From NCBI RefSeq assembly GCF_014699115.1, contig NZ_JACXAD010000012.1:1-64000 (forward strand): a stretch of DNA of 64,000 nt, in the 5' to 3' direction. Within the stretch, counting starts at the first letter, position 1. Each line of letters opens with the position of its first letter. Positions 1-8,724 of the stretch are shown in pieces. Position numbers and translations under genes: made by a program. Below the pieces are notes generated by a model, which did not search any database, was not told where the DNA came from, and was given only the letters and a program-made list of their open reading frames with translations. The stretch comes from Hymenobacter montanus. GTDB lineage: Bacteria; Bacteroidota; Bacteroidia; Cytophagales; Hymenobacteraceae.

Positions 1-281
1 CTGGCCGCGGTTCGGAAGATACGCTGACCCAGGTACCACAGCCCGGCCTGAATGCGCTTGTTGGTGGCCAGCAGAAACAGCACGAACAGCGTCCCCAGCC
101 CGATGCCCAGCTTGACGGTATCGAAAACGATGTCGACTAAATACGGAACAATCAGGCCCCAGTAGTAAACGCCCATTCCGGCGAGCAGAGCCACGAACGA
201 CCAGGCGGCTACTTTTTCGGGTTTTTGCCAGGAGGGCAAGCCGTCGGCCGGGGAAGGCGGGCCAAGTAAGGGTGTATTCAT
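1..281 (-). CDS. Membrane protein, C-terminus outside window
   Basis: Translated directly from the minus strand, starting at the ATG whose complement is at 279-281; the gene runs off the left edge, so only about 93 residues are visible. The start reads MNTPLLGPPSPADG, then a short polar stretch, then two hydrophobic segments at about residues 25-46 and 53-72 that look like membrane helices. I do not recognise the family. It lies 12 nt downstream of the coiled-coil gene at 294-1010 on the same strand, so the two are very likely one transcript. The visible part is open and in normal GC-rich codon usage. Confidence 0.7.
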   Translation of the reverse strand, partial: MNTPLLGPPSPADGLPSWQKPEKVAAWSFVALLAGMGVYYWGLIVPYLVDIVFDTVKLGIGLGTLFVLFLLATNKRIQAGLWYLGQRIFRTAA

Positions 282-293
282 CAATAAAAAAGG

Positions 294-1010
294 TTATTTA
301 GAAGCGGTGCCAGCAGCGTTCAAAAACGATTCCGCCGCCTTGTGGTGGGCTTGCAGCTCGGCCAGCGCCGCCGAATTAGCCAGCTCGTAGGAAGCCAGCG
401 CGGCCTGCGTTTTCTGGCGCTCTTCGGCTAGTTGCTGCTGCGTTTGCACCAGTTGCTGCTGCTTGGCTTGGAGCTGACGGGTGAGCTCGGCCAGTTCGGC
501 CGCCAGCTTTTTTTCCTGAGCCGTGAGCTGCACCACGGTGCTGGGAGCCGCGCCGGGCCCGGTTGCCTCGCCCATCTTCTCGCGGTGTCGGGCCAGCACT
601 TTTTCACGGTCGGTGGCCAGGACTTGCTCAAATTGGGAAGCCGAGGCCAGCAGGCTGGGCACCGTGCCGCCGTTTACGGCCGAGAATGCATTAAAGGCCG
701 TCTGATAAAGCAGCGGCCCCGACATACCGGCCGCTGCCATGCTCTTCACCATTTTCATGTACGCGCTAAAATCCTTGCCGTCGCCGGCCAGTAAGCCCGC
801 GATGTGGTCGAGGTGGCGCTGTTCCGCCTGCGTTACGGTTGGGGCGGCAAATGGTGCGGCCGGAGCCGCGAAAGGGGCTGCCGTCGCACGCGGCGCCGCG
901 GTCGAGGCCCCGTACTGGGTAGTTGGCGGAGTAGTCGGTGGAGTCGGTCCTTCCTCAGGCTCAATAAAAAAATCTTTAGCGGCGTTGGTGAGCTTATCGA
1001 AGATTTCCAT
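294..1010 (-). CDS. Coiled-coil hypothetical protein
   Basis: A 238-residue protein of unknown function. I start it at the ATG at 1010 (MEIFDKLTNAAKDFF) rather than further upstream, because the upstream extension has no family-like character and crosses the probable leader. After a short amphipathic N-terminus comes a Pro/Thr/Ala-rich linker (about residues 20-60), a globular middle, and a Gln- and Glu-rich coiled coil at about 160-205. There is no signal peptide or membrane segment, so it is probably cytoplasmic. It is transcribed ahead of the membrane protein at 1-281 with a 12-nt gap; the pair may act together at the inner membrane, but that is inference from spacing only. Confidence 0.65.
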   Translation of the reverse strand: MEIFDKLTNAAKDFFIEPEEGPTPPTTPPTTQYGASTAAPRATAAPFAAPAAPFAAPTVTQAEQRHLDHIAGLLAGDGKDFSAYMKMVKSMAAAGMSGPLLYQTAFNAFSAVNGGTVPSLLASASQFEQVLATDREKVLARHREKMGEATGPGAAPSTVVQLTAQEKKLAAELAELTRQLQAKQQQLVQTQQQLAEERQKTQAALASYELANSAALAELQAHHKAAESFLNAAGTASK

Positions 1011-1278
1011 GAAAATATAAAGAGAATGAGAGTAAGACGGATGACCCGTGAAAGCGCCAAAGACCAATCAATGTACCAGTGGTAAAAGATTGGGCTAAAA
1101 ACCTCTGCGACGGTTCAAAGGTAAAGATATGGGGCAATTCAGCCGGTTGTAAAAAAAAGCAGCATAAAAGCCTATCGGGGCCTTGCTTGCAAGAGCCCAC
1201 CTGAACATAGGCCATATTCCCGCCACCGGAGCCGGGTTCGGGGACTTGGCTGGCAATAGAAAAGGGGAGACAAAAAAA

Positions 1279-1309
1279 GGGAGTAGAGACATACAATGTC
1301 TCTACTCCC
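1279..1309. repeat. Perfect 14-bp inverted repeat, 3-nt loop
   Basis: The arms 1279-1292 and 1296-1309 (GGGAGTAGAGACAT and its exact complement) flank the loop ACA. It lies between the divergent ends of the M61 peptidase gene (stop at 1343) and the start of the coiled-coil gene. A GTAGAGAC...GTCTCTAC core is the kind of short palindrome dispersed through Bacteroidota genomes; it may also end minus-strand transcription from the peptidase gene. The rest of the 1011-1342 intergenic stretch shows no gene. Confidence 0.7.
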
Positions 1310-1342
1310 TTACTCCCTTACCTAAAGCAGCCGGCAACGGCT

Positions 1343-3685
1343 TTATTTGGACGCTTGACTGGCCAGCCAAGCCTCACGCAAGGTTTTTTGGTTGGGCGAA
1401 TACACCATCTTCTCGACGCCTTCCACGGGCTTCACTTGCACGTTGGGGTCTTCGGCCAAGATGAGCTGCGTGGTTCTTTCTACCCCGCCGCGGGTTTTCA
1501 CCCTTACGAATACCACGTCGTTGGGCGAGTGCGTATGCAATATGGCATCAAGGTCGCCCGCGGACTTAATCTCCTTGCCATCGAGCATCATAAGGTGGTC
1601 GCCGCGGTCGATGCCCGCTTTGTAAAGGCCCGAGCCAATCTGCGCGTTGTAGGCCACGATGCAACGGCCCTGCTCGTCGAATTCCACCTGCCGGGGCAAG
1701 GCCGCCCCCAGCACGCGAGTCGGAATAACCACCAAGCCCGCCCCCAGCAGGCTCTCATTGAAGCGGGGCTGCTCGCGGCCGTACACGTACAGCCGGAAGA
1801 AGCGGTTGGCAAACACCGTATCCTTGCTCACTTCGCCCAGCACGCGCTGTAAGTCGGGCACGGTATACGGCTTGGTGGGGGCGTAGCCTTCCTGCTGCTT
1901 GCCATATTGCTGCCACAGGGCCTGCATGTACTTGTCGAGCGTGGTGCGGTGGTGCTGGCGCAGCTGTAAGTCGAGCACCAGCGCTAGTCCCGCGCCCTGG
2001 TCGTAGTAAGACAAGTAGGTGTTCACCGCGTTCGTGGGGTCGCTGCTCGAGGCTTTATCGTTGAACGCTGCTTGGCGGCTCATATCGATGGCCGAGGCGT
2101 AACGGGCGCCGGGGCTGTTCTGACGCAGGTTCACCCAGCGGCTGATATCGTCGAAAAACTCTTCGTCCTCAATCAATTTGGCCCGGCGCAGGGATAGTCG
2201 GGCGTAGTACTGGGTGAAGCCTTCAGCGAACCACAGCGCGTCGCTCATGTTCACGCGCTGAAAGTCGAACGGCTCCAGGTCTTTCGGCCGCAGGCGCTCC
2301 ACGTTCCAGGAGTGAAAGAATTCGTGGGCCACCGTGCTGAGGTTTTTCGTGCCGTCTTCGTCGCGCAGGGGCCGTGGGCTCGTCACCGAAGATGAGTTAC
2401 GGTGTTCCATCCCATCGCTGGTGGCCTGGCTTAAATAGTCCGCTAAGAAGGTGTACCGTCCGAAGTCAAAGGTTGGTAAATCGCCAAAAACGGCTTTTTC
2501 CTCTTTCACCACCTTTTGCACCTTCTTGGCGTAGGCATCCAGCTCCGCCGCCGGTCCCAGGTAGAGGGTGGCCAGCTCAATGGTCTGATTACCCTCCTGC
2601 CACGTGCGTACCTGCTGAACACCCAGCGACACCGGGCTATCCATCAAATACTGCATGTTGGGGGCTAAAAACAGGTTCTTATCGGCTCCGGGGCGCAGCT
2701 GCGTGGCTACTTTCCAGGTAGGGGGCAAGTCGAACTTTATTTCGGCGCTCCGGCCTTCCAGGCCGATGGCGTAGCACAGGGCGGCGGGCAGGTTGAGGTG
2801 GGCGTGCTGCTGGTCGATGCCGACGTAAGTGCCATCGGTCTGGTCGCCGTAGAGCGTATAGTTGAACACCACCGTGCCGTCGGCGCCGGGAGTTACGTCC
2901 CAGCCGTAGGGGTCGGGCCGGTTAAGGGGCAAGGGGTGGTTGCTGCCGTCGGTGGCCACGGTGTAATACACGTTTTTCGAGAAATCGTGCAGGGAGTAGC
3001 GCCCCGGCGAGCTACGCGCCATGCGTACGTGCAGGGGCCCGCTGGGCAACCCCGAGAACGTGGCCGTAACCCGGGCTTCGTGGTGTACCGCATTCGGGAA
3101 CGACATGGTATAACGCACCGCCGGGCCCTGAACCTCCTTGGCAGGAGCCGGTTGAGCCGCCCCGGGCCCTGGCACCGGGGCTTTCGGGGCCGCCGTTTGT
3201 GGCCCCGCGACCTTAGTGGGGGCTGGTGCCAGATCCGGCGCCGGCGCCTTGGCCGGCGCCACAACCTTAGCTGGCCCAACGACTCCCGGGGCCGGGGCTG
3301 CCGTTTTAGCGGGAGCTCCCGGCTTGGCGGGAGCCACAGCCTGAGTTGGCGCCCCAGCCTTGGCCGGAGCCAGAACCTTACCTGGGACCACGGCTTTAGC
3401 TGGTGCTACCACTTTAGCCGGTGCCCCAACTTTGGCTGGCGCCCACGGCTTCGCGGGAGTTTTGGCCGGCGCCCACGCTTTCGCGGGCGCTTTGGCCGGT
3501 ACTCCAGCTTTGGCCGGAACCCACGCCTTTGCGGGCGCTTTGGCTGGTGCCCCAGCTTTGGCGGGAGCCCACGCCTTCGCGGGCGCTTTGGCCTTCGGCG
3601 GAACCGGTGCTTGGGTTTGGGCTTGAACTTTGATTGGCCCCACCCCCAGGACCATTAAAGCAGTAACGGTAGCGATGTGCTTCAT
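1343..3685 (-). CDS. M61 family metallopeptidase with PDZ domain
   Basis: A 780-residue exported protein that starts with a signal peptide (MKHIATVTALMVLG, ending near VQAQ). Residues about 25-190 are a low-complexity Ala/Pro/Lys tract built from repeated APAKAWAPAKAG-like units. From about residue 190 it is a glycyl-aminopeptidase-type M61 protein: N-terminal beta domain, thermolysin-like core with the zinc motif HEFFH at 454-458, the further Glu in WFAEGFTQ at 488, and a C-terminal PDZ domain at about 690-750 (DRGDHLMMLDGKEI). M61 enzymes are zinc aminopeptidases of the periplasm or cell surface. The long repeat tract is unusual for the family and probably acts as a flexible spacer. The gene stands alone, with normal GC usage. 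Confidence 0.88.
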   Translation of the reverse strand: MKHIATVTALMVLGVGPIKVQAQTQAPVPPKAKAPAKAWAPAKAGAPAKAPAKAWVPAKAGVPAKAPAKAWAPAKTPAKPWAPAKVGAPAKVVAPAKAVVPGKVLAPAKAGAPTQAVAPAKPGAPAKTAAPAPGVVGPAKVVAPAKAPAPDLAPAPTKVAGPQTAAPKAPVPGPGAAQPAPAKEVQGPAVRYTMSFPNAVHHEARVTATFSGLPSGPLHVRMARSSPGRYSLHDFSKNVYYTVATDGSNHPLPLNRPDPYGWDVTPGADGTVVFNYTLYGDQTDGTYVGIDQQHAHLNLPAALCYAIGLEGRSAEIKFDLPPTWKVATQLRPGADKNLFLAPNMQYLMDSPVSLGVQQVRTWQEGNQTIELATLYLGPAAELDAYAKKVQKVVKEEKAVFGDLPTFDFGRYTFLADYLSQATSDGMEHRNSSSVTSPRPLRDEDGTKNLSTVAHEFFHSWNVERLRPKDLEPFDFQRVNMSDALWFAEGFTQYYARLSLRRAKLIEDEEFFDDISRWVNLRQNSPGARYASAIDMSRQAAFNDKASSSDPTNAVNTYLSYYDQGAGLALVLDLQLRQHHRTTLDKYMQALWQQYGKQQEGYAPTKPYTVPDLQRVLGEVSKDTVFANRFFRLYVYGREQPRFNESLLGAGLVVIPTRVLGAALPRQVEFDEQGRCIVAYNAQIGSGLYKAGIDRGDHLMMLDGKEIKSAGDLDAILHTHSPNDVVFVRVKTRGGVERTTQLILAEDPNVQVKPVEGVEKMVYSPNQKTLREAWLASQASK

Positions 3686-3842
3686 GAACGAAAATGATGT
3701 GAAAACAAGGAACGCAGCAGGCTTTTAAGGCTAAGCCAGTCGGTAAAATTGAGCAAAAGTTACAGCAAAAACACTGAGCCGACCCCGCTCAACCCACTCG
3801 CTGCTCATAAAACCAGGTTTCAGCTTCCTTAAAAAAGGAATA

Positions 3843-4553
3843 TCAACTAGCAAAGGTGCGGCGGGAAGCTGACTGTTCGACGAAGACTACTCCTTCGACG
3901 GCACCGGCGAAAAAAGTTTCGCTGGTGGTTGGCTCCAGCCCCAGGCAGCCGAGGGCCCGGGGCAAGTTCGGCAGTTCCCGGGCTCGCAGCCCCGTCGTCA
4001 GCCGGAAAAAAGCGTACATCAACGTCAGCAGGACCCGCCGCCAGCCGCCCCCGGCCGGCCGGAAATCAGCCAGCAGCCAGGGGGCCCCGGGGCGTTGGGC
4101 GGCCCGCAGCCGCGCCAGCGCGGCGTCGAACTCGGTCGCGGCCAGGCAGTCGAGGACGAAAAACGTGACAATCACGTCAAAACGGTCGGCGGGGCCGAGG
4201 TGGTGCTGAGTACCGTGCCGAAACTCAACTTGGGGTGCGGCCCCGGGGGACTCGCGCCCGAGCCGGTGGCGGGCCCGGGCGAGCATGTTGGGCGAGGCTT
4301 CCAGGTAAAGCACCGTGGCCCGGGGCCGGCGCCGCAATACCTCGGTGAGGACCCAGCCCGTACCCCCGCCCAGGATGAGCACGTGGGGCGCCCCGGCCGG
4401 CAGCCCCCTCAAGGCCGCCCGTTGCGCTCTTTTCAGCGCGGGCCCAAATACCAGGCCGGCTAGGGCGTCGTAGCACCACGCCACCCGGTCGAAGCCAGTG
4501 GGCCGCTCGGCGCTCGGGGCAGCTTGGAAAGAACCAGCGGGGAGATCAGACAT
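3843..4553 (-). CDS. SAM-dependent methyltransferase
   Basis: A 236-residue class I methyltransferase. I use the ATG at 4553 (MSDLPAGSFQAAPSAERP); the longer open frame upstream runs towards the tRNA promoter and has no domain content. Motif I is LGGGTGW at about 61-67, with the acidic strand-2 residue in VLYLEASPNML about 20 residues later. The middle holds the usual Rossmann strands (FDVIVTFFVLDCL). A hydrophobic stretch near the end (LLTLMYAFFRLTTGL) may touch the membrane. The substrate cannot be told; resemblance to UbiE/type-11 methyltransferases is only general. It is monocistronic and divergent from tRNA-Leu. Confidence 0.8.
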   Translation of the reverse strand: MSDLPAGSFQAAPSAERPTGFDRVAWCYDALAGLVFGPALKRAQRAALRGLPAGAPHVLILGGGTGWVLTEVLRRRPRATVLYLEASPNMLARARHRLGRESPGAAPQVEFRHGTQHHLGPADRFDVIVTFFVLDCLAATEFDAALARLRAAQRPGAPWLLADFRPAGGGWRRVLLTLMYAFFRLTTGLRARELPNLPRALGCLGLEPTTSETFFAGAVEGVVFVEQSASRRTFAS

Positions 4554-4658
4554 GCCGGAATGCGGAAGTCGCAGAAAAAAATTAGGCTGGCAAGTAACTG
4601 AAAAACAAAGGTCGGTAAGCCGGCATCCTCTTACAATCGGAAAAAAATGAGCCAGGGG

Positions 4659-4690
4659 TTGTATCGCTGTAACCCGAAGACGTATCTTTG
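4659..4690 (+). promoter_or_regulatory. Bacteroidota-type promoter for tRNA-Leu
   Basis: TTG at 4659-4661 and TATCTTTG at 4683-4690, separated by 21 nt, fit the Bacteroidota sigma-A pattern (TTG about 20 nt ahead of TAnnTTTG). The tRNA starts 57 nt further on, leaving a short 5' leader. Confidence 0.6.
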
Positions 4691-4746
4691 CACCATCAAA
4701 AGGCCGCACTGCTTAACGAGGAGAGCGGTTTTTTGTCCTACTGCAT

Positions 4747-4828
4747 GCGCTTGTGGCGAAATTGGTAGACGCGCTGTCTTCAGGCGGCAGTTCCGCAAGG
4801 TGTGGGAGTTCGAGTCTCCCCGAGCGCA
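4747..4828 (+). tRNA. tRNA-Leu (anticodon CAG)
   Basis: The 82-nt sequence folds as a class II tRNA. The acceptor stem GCGCTTG (4747-4753) pairs with CGAGCGC (4821-4827) with one T-G wobble, and the discriminator base is A. The anticodon stem CTGTC/GGCAG closes a 7-nt loop TTCAGGC that gives anticodon CAG. There is an extended variable arm, and a T arm GGGAG/CTCCC around TTCGAGT. The 3' CCA is not encoded. It reads CUG codons, which are very frequent in the GC-rich genes here. Confidence 0.95.
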
Positions 4829-4833
4829 CGTTT

Positions 4834-4866
4834 AAAAAGCCAGCCCAAGGAAGGGCTGGCTTTTTT
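4834..4866 (+). terminator. Rho-independent terminator after tRNA-Leu
   Basis: A 13-bp stem (AAAAAGCCAGCCC at 4834-4846 with GGGCTGGCTTTTT at 4853-4865), a 6-nt loop and a T tract directly follow the tRNA. The A tract on the other side makes it potentially bidirectional. Confidence 0.9.
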
Positions 4867-4921
4867 CGTTTTGCGTATGTAGTCGCGGTTTTGCTTTTCC
4901 CCTGCGTCGGCACCCCGTCCC

Positions 4922-5599
4922 ATGAACCGTTTCCCCTCCCGGCTACTGCCCCTGGCTGGCCTGCTCACCGTCGAAATCGCGCTCGGGGCGGGGCTGTTCG
5001 TGGTGGCGTTTGCCATCTTCTTCTACCTGAGCCGGGTGGTGTTTGTGCAGCACTCCATGGCCCTGGACAACTGGGCTGCGGGCGTGGTCGACCGCTGGCG
5101 GCACGCGGCCCCGGGCCTGACGGCCCCGGTCCGGTTCGTGACCTTCTTCGCCTCGCTGCCTTTTCTACTGCCCGCCGGCATAGTGGTGCCGCTGCTGCTG
5201 CGCTGGGCCGGTCGGCCACGGGCGGCGCAGGAGCTGGTAGTAGCCATGTTGGGCGGCGTGCTGCTCAACCAATTGCTGAAATGGTATTTTGGGCGGCCCC
5301 GCCCCAGCAATGCTCTGCTGCAGTCGCTGGGGCTGAGCTTCCCCAGCGGCCACGCCATGCTGGGGATGACTTTCTACGGCGGCCTGGCCTGGGTGCTGGC
5401 GCGGTATTTTGGTCGCCGCGGCTGGGCCGTGCCCTTGCTGCTCTGGGTGGGGTTGATTGGCCTTACGCGAGTGTACTTGCACGTGCACTACGCCACCGAC
5501 GTGCTGGCCGGCTTTGCGGGCGGCGCCGGCTGGTTGGTCGTTTGCCGGGCAGGCTTACGGCTGTTTCGGAAGGAAGAAGGGGAGGTGCTGGGCGAATGA
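4922..5599 (+). CDS. PAP2-family phosphatase, membrane-bound
   Basis: A 225-residue integral membrane protein with about six hydrophobic segments. It has the three acid-phosphatase motifs of the PAP2 superfamily: KWYFGRPRP (about 120-128), PSGHAM (about 141-146) and RVYLHVHYATD (about 181-191). The conserved Arg, His and second His form the active site. Family members remove phosphate from lipid phosphates such as undecaprenyl pyrophosphate or phosphatidylglycerol phosphate; which one applies here cannot be told. The ATG at 4922 follows the tRNA terminator, so the gene needs its own promoter within 4867-4921. Confidence 0.88.
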   Translation: MNRFPSRLLPLAGLLTVEIALGAGLFVVAFAIFFYLSRVVFVQHSMALDNWAAGVVDRWRHAAPGLTAPVRFVTFFASLPFLLPAGIVVPLLLRWAGRPRAAQELVVAMLGGVLLNQLLKWYFGRPRPSNALLQSLGLSFPSGHAMLGMTFYGGLAWVLARYFGRRGWAVPLLLWVGLIGLTRVYLHVHYATDVLAGFAGGAGWLVVCRAGLRLFRKEEGEVLGE

Positions 5600-5646
5600 G
5601 CCGCTCCCGGCCGGCCTCGTGTGCCCCGGGCAGTACGGCATCTACC

Positions 5647-7995
5647 TCACAGCTTTACCCGCACCCGCAGGGCCAGCAGGCCTTTTACGCCCTGCAGCTC
5701 TTCCAGCTCCAGCTCTTCCACGCCGGGCTCCAGCAGGCGGCGGTCCTGGAGGTAGTCGATGTATTCGTAGTACTCCACGGCCTCCCGGGTTTGGGTGTAT
5801 ACCAACGCAATGGTGCCGGGTTGGGTCAGGCGTTCGCCGGTGCCCAGCAGGGTGGCTTTGTCAATGCGCTTTTTGATGATTTCGTAGCGGATGTTGTACG
5901 CGCCGTCGACGTCGAACTGCCGCTCGTCCTGCCGGAACCGGATGTCGAGCGGTTGGCCGTGGATGAGGATGAGCTGGGTGGTGTCGAGCGGCACGGGCAG
6001 GGTTTCCTTCAGCGCCGCCGTGCGCCGCGTAATCTCCACCATGGTCAGCAGCTGCCACAGGCGCAGGTTTTTCAGAAAGACCAAGTCGAAGGGCTTGTTT
6101 TGAACCAGCGTGCTGCCCACGTAGATGTTGAATTCCACGCCATCGGTCTTAGAGCGGTGGAAGTAGTGCGGATACATCAGCTGGGCCTTTTCTTCTTCTT
6201 CGTCAAGGTAGTCGCTCACCGCGTCGTTGAGGGCGGTCACGCTCTTCTCGAAGTCCTGCCGACGCTTGTACAGGATGCCCAGCTTGGAGTCGATGTTGCT
6301 CCAGTACTTGGTGATGATGGGGCGCAGCTCGGGCGTGTGCCGGGCCAGGTACTCGAACAAGGGCTCCACCTCCCGCTTCAGCGAGTCGTAGATGTTGGCC
6401 TCGTCGCCGGTGAGCATGCCCTCGCGCAGGCGCTTAAGGTGTTTGGTGACGTAGAATTTCAGCTCATCGAGAATGGGTAGCTGCTGGCATTCCAGGGCTT
6501 TCTTCAGGACTTTATCCGCCAGGTTGAGGTGCTCGATCAGGTCGCCCTGGATGGCCTCGTTGCGGGCCGTGCTGCTGCCCCGGATGTCGCAGGAGCCGTG
6601 CATGGGGTACACTTCCTCGAACACGATGGGCTCCATTTCGGCCGTGCGGTTGCCGGCGTCGAGCTTGGCGAGCAGGTTGCGCGCCGCGTCCATAAACCGC
6701 CATTCCATGGTGGGATGGATGGCGGTAAATTTTTCCCGGATGATGGCCTGCACCCGGGTTTGCAGCTCTTCGGCGTTGCGCTTCACGGCTACGGCAAACA
6801 AGGGAATAAACTGGGCCACCTTGTCCATGTCAAACTCATCCAAGCCCCCCACGTGGGGCGAGCCCAGCTCGAGCAGGCCCACTGTGTCGTTGCCGTAGGG
6901 CAGCAGCGCCAAGATGGCGGAATGAATGCCCAGCCCGAGAATTTGCGCCCGCAGGTCTTCGGGAATGTCGGCCGTGGCCACATCCTTCAGCACCAAGGGT
7001 TCCCGCTCCTGGAGCAGCCGGTCATAAATCAACCGGAAGCTGCTGTCGGCCGACTGGTGCGCTACCTTTTTGGTGAGGAAGCTGTGGTTGATTTTGCGGC
7101 CAAAATCCTCGAAGACCCGTTTTTTTTCGTCGTACGCCGCAATGCCTAGCTGTAGCGTCGGTTGGGCAAACAGCACCCGCAGCTTCTCCTGGATCTGCTC
7201 GAAGCGGGCCGGGGTCTGCAGCACGTCGTGCTCCAGCAGGTCGTACTTCAGCTCGGACAGAATCTCCTGATCGGTCACGTCCACCAGTTGAAGGAAGTTG
7301 AAGCCTTCCAGCTCAAAGTGCTCGGGCGGCAGCAGCTCCCGCCAGTACTCCGGTCGGTGGCGGTTGTGAATCAGCATTTCGATCTGCTCGGGCGTGAGGG
7401 CCGGCGGCTCGCCCACGACCTTGACGGTCACAAAGTCCGAGTTAAAATCTACCCCGTAATGCCGGTAAAGACCAATCTGGTAGTCGGGCACGGTAAAAAT
7501 GATGGTGCCCAGCGACGGCAAGCTGGCTCCGTATACCCGGTGCAGCACGAAGTGGTAAGCCATCAGCCCGAGTTGCCGCTCCATGGTGGGCAAGTCAATA
7601 TTCAGCGGCTGCTTGATGGTGCCATCCTTATTGAGCATCACCTCCGCAAAGTGGCGCGTCGCGTAAAAACAGTGCCGTTGAAAAGGGCCCACCACCCCGC
7701 TGATGTCAGTAGCAAACGAGGCGGGTGGGAAGATGGCCAGCATCAGGGCCTCCACCAAGTCACGGTTGCATTCCAGAATGCTGAAATCACTGAGCGGGCC
7801 CCGGCATAAGGGCGCTTGGGCTACTTGTTCGCCAATGGCCCGGGCCAGCTGGGCAATACCCGCGTTGCGGGCGTCTTCCCGCTGCTGCCAATAGGCAATG
7901 AGGGGTTCCAGGCTGAGTGTAGAGCGAAAAGGGAAAGCGGGCCTGCGGGGCGCAAGCACCGGGGAGTCCAGCGGGAGGATGGGTTCAGCAGGCAT
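5647..7995 (-). CDS. GAF domain-containing protein
   Basis: A 782-residue cytoplasmic protein. The start chosen is the ATG at 7995 (MPAEPILPLDSPV), since the upstream extension has no conserved features. A GAF-like fold is visible at about 335-480, including ILALLPYGNDTVGLLELGSP. The N-terminal 300 residues and the C-terminal half, with a long helical stretch about 540-650, do not match any domain I can name. No kinase, cyclase, HTH or receiver motif is present. GAF domains bind small ligands or act as dimerisation modules, so a sensory or scaffold role is possible. Very large single-GAF proteins of this kind are common in Cytophagales. Confidence 0.7.
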   Translation of the reverse strand: MPAEPILPLDSPVLAPRRPAFPFRSTLSLEPLIAYWQQREDARNAGIAQLARAIGEQVAQAPLCRGPLSDFSILECNRDLVEALMLAIFPPASFATDISGVVGPFQRHCFYATRHFAEVMLNKDGTIKQPLNIDLPTMERQLGLMAYHFVLHRVYGASLPSLGTIIFTVPDYQIGLYRHYGVDFNSDFVTVKVVGEPPALTPEQIEMLIHNRHRPEYWRELLPPEHFELEGFNFLQLVDVTDQEILSELKYDLLEHDVLQTPARFEQIQEKLRVLFAQPTLQLGIAAYDEKKRVFEDFGRKINHSFLTKKVAHQSADSSFRLIYDRLLQEREPLVLKDVATADIPEDLRAQILGLGIHSAILALLPYGNDTVGLLELGSPHVGGLDEFDMDKVAQFIPLFAVAVKRNAEELQTRVQAIIREKFTAIHPTMEWRFMDAARNLLAKLDAGNRTAEMEPIVFEEVYPMHGSCDIRGSSTARNEAIQGDLIEHLNLADKVLKKALECQQLPILDELKFYVTKHLKRLREGMLTGDEANIYDSLKREVEPLFEYLARHTPELRPIITKYWSNIDSKLGILYKRRQDFEKSVTALNDAVSDYLDEEEEKAQLMYPHYFHRSKTDGVEFNIYVGSTLVQNKPFDLVFLKNLRLWQLLTMVEITRRTAALKETLPVPLDTTQLILIHGQPLDIRFRQDERQFDVDGAYNIRYEIIKKRIDKATLLGTGERLTQPGTIALVYTQTREAVEYYEYIDYLQDRRLLEPGVEELELEELQGVKGLLALRVRVKL

Positions 7996-8070
7996 AGAGA
8001 CGAAAAACACGGGTTTCCGGCCAATCGTTGCAGCGCGGCAGCCCTTATACGCCAAGTGCTGGCGGCCCGA

Positions 8071-8616
8071 CTATCTGGGTTTAGTAATGGTGAGAACAGG
8101 GTTGGGCTTCAGGTCCTGCCCAACGGGCTCATTGTTTATAAAGACCGTTTTCTGGGTGTTTTTATAGTAGGTGCAGCACGCCGCGCCCTCCAGGCTGCCC
8201 CGGAGCTGAACGCTGTCAATGGTGAGGACCGGGGTGGCCACTCGTCGGGTCCCGGGTACCCCCTGCAGGTACTGAATTACGTAGCGGTACCGATTAAGCT
8301 TAGCCGTGCCGGTTTGCGCAAAAGGAGTGTTGTTATTCAGTACGATAGTGTCGCGCGCTTGCGCCGAGGTTCGCCGCAGGATAACGACTTCGGGTTTGGT
8401 GGTCGGCGTAAACTTCCGCGGGTAGCGCTGGATGATAATCGTGTCCAGCTCGGCCGCGGTGAAGCTCCGGCTGCCGTCGATCGAAAAGCGCAGCAGAATG
8501 TTATCCTCCCGGCTGTCATCCCGGTCGCAGACGTTGTTGGCGCAACAGCTGCCGAGCAGCAGAGCCAGGCTCAGTAGGAGGGCAGCAGCGTATCGGAAGG
8601 GTGAGGAGTAAGCCAT
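8071..8616 (-). CDS. Putative lipoprotein, unknown function
   Basis: A 181-residue protein with a lipoprotein signal: a hydrophobic stretch AALLLSLALLLGSC, with the lipobox Cys at about residue 24 followed by a second Cys. The mature part is beta-rich and polar, with a Cys-Cys pair near residue 145 (EGAACCTYY). I do not recognise the family. It sits about 110 nt downstream of another lipoprotein gene on the same strand (8725-9384), and the two may be co-transcribed. Confidence 0.6.
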   Translation of the reverse strand: MAYSSPFRYAAALLLSLALLLGSCCANNVCDRDDSREDNILLRFSIDGSRSFTAAELDTIIIQRYPRKFTPTTKPEVVILRRTSAQARDTIVLNNNTPFAQTGTAKLNRYRYVIQYLQGVPGTRRVATPVLTIDSVQLRGSLEGAACCTYYKNTQKTVFINNEPVGQDLKPNPVLTITKPR

Positions 8617-8724
8617 GACAAGCCCAAAGGTAAGGCCCGCCGCCCCGACCGCTCACCCCGAACCAGGAGCAGTGGGGCCGCGGGCCACCGGTGCGGCGGG
8701 CCAGGGCCGCGCCCCGGTTGGGTC

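Noticed and set aside
2798-3658. Plus-strand open frame opposite the M61 repeat region
   Set aside because: The translation is an artefact of the Ala/Pro/Lys repeats read in antisense (Arg/Gly/Ser-rich).
4753-6480. Long plus-strand open frame (575 codons) across the tRNA, PAP2 and GAF genes
   Set aside because: It is a GC-rich shadow of real genes in other frames and overlaps the tRNA; no domain content.
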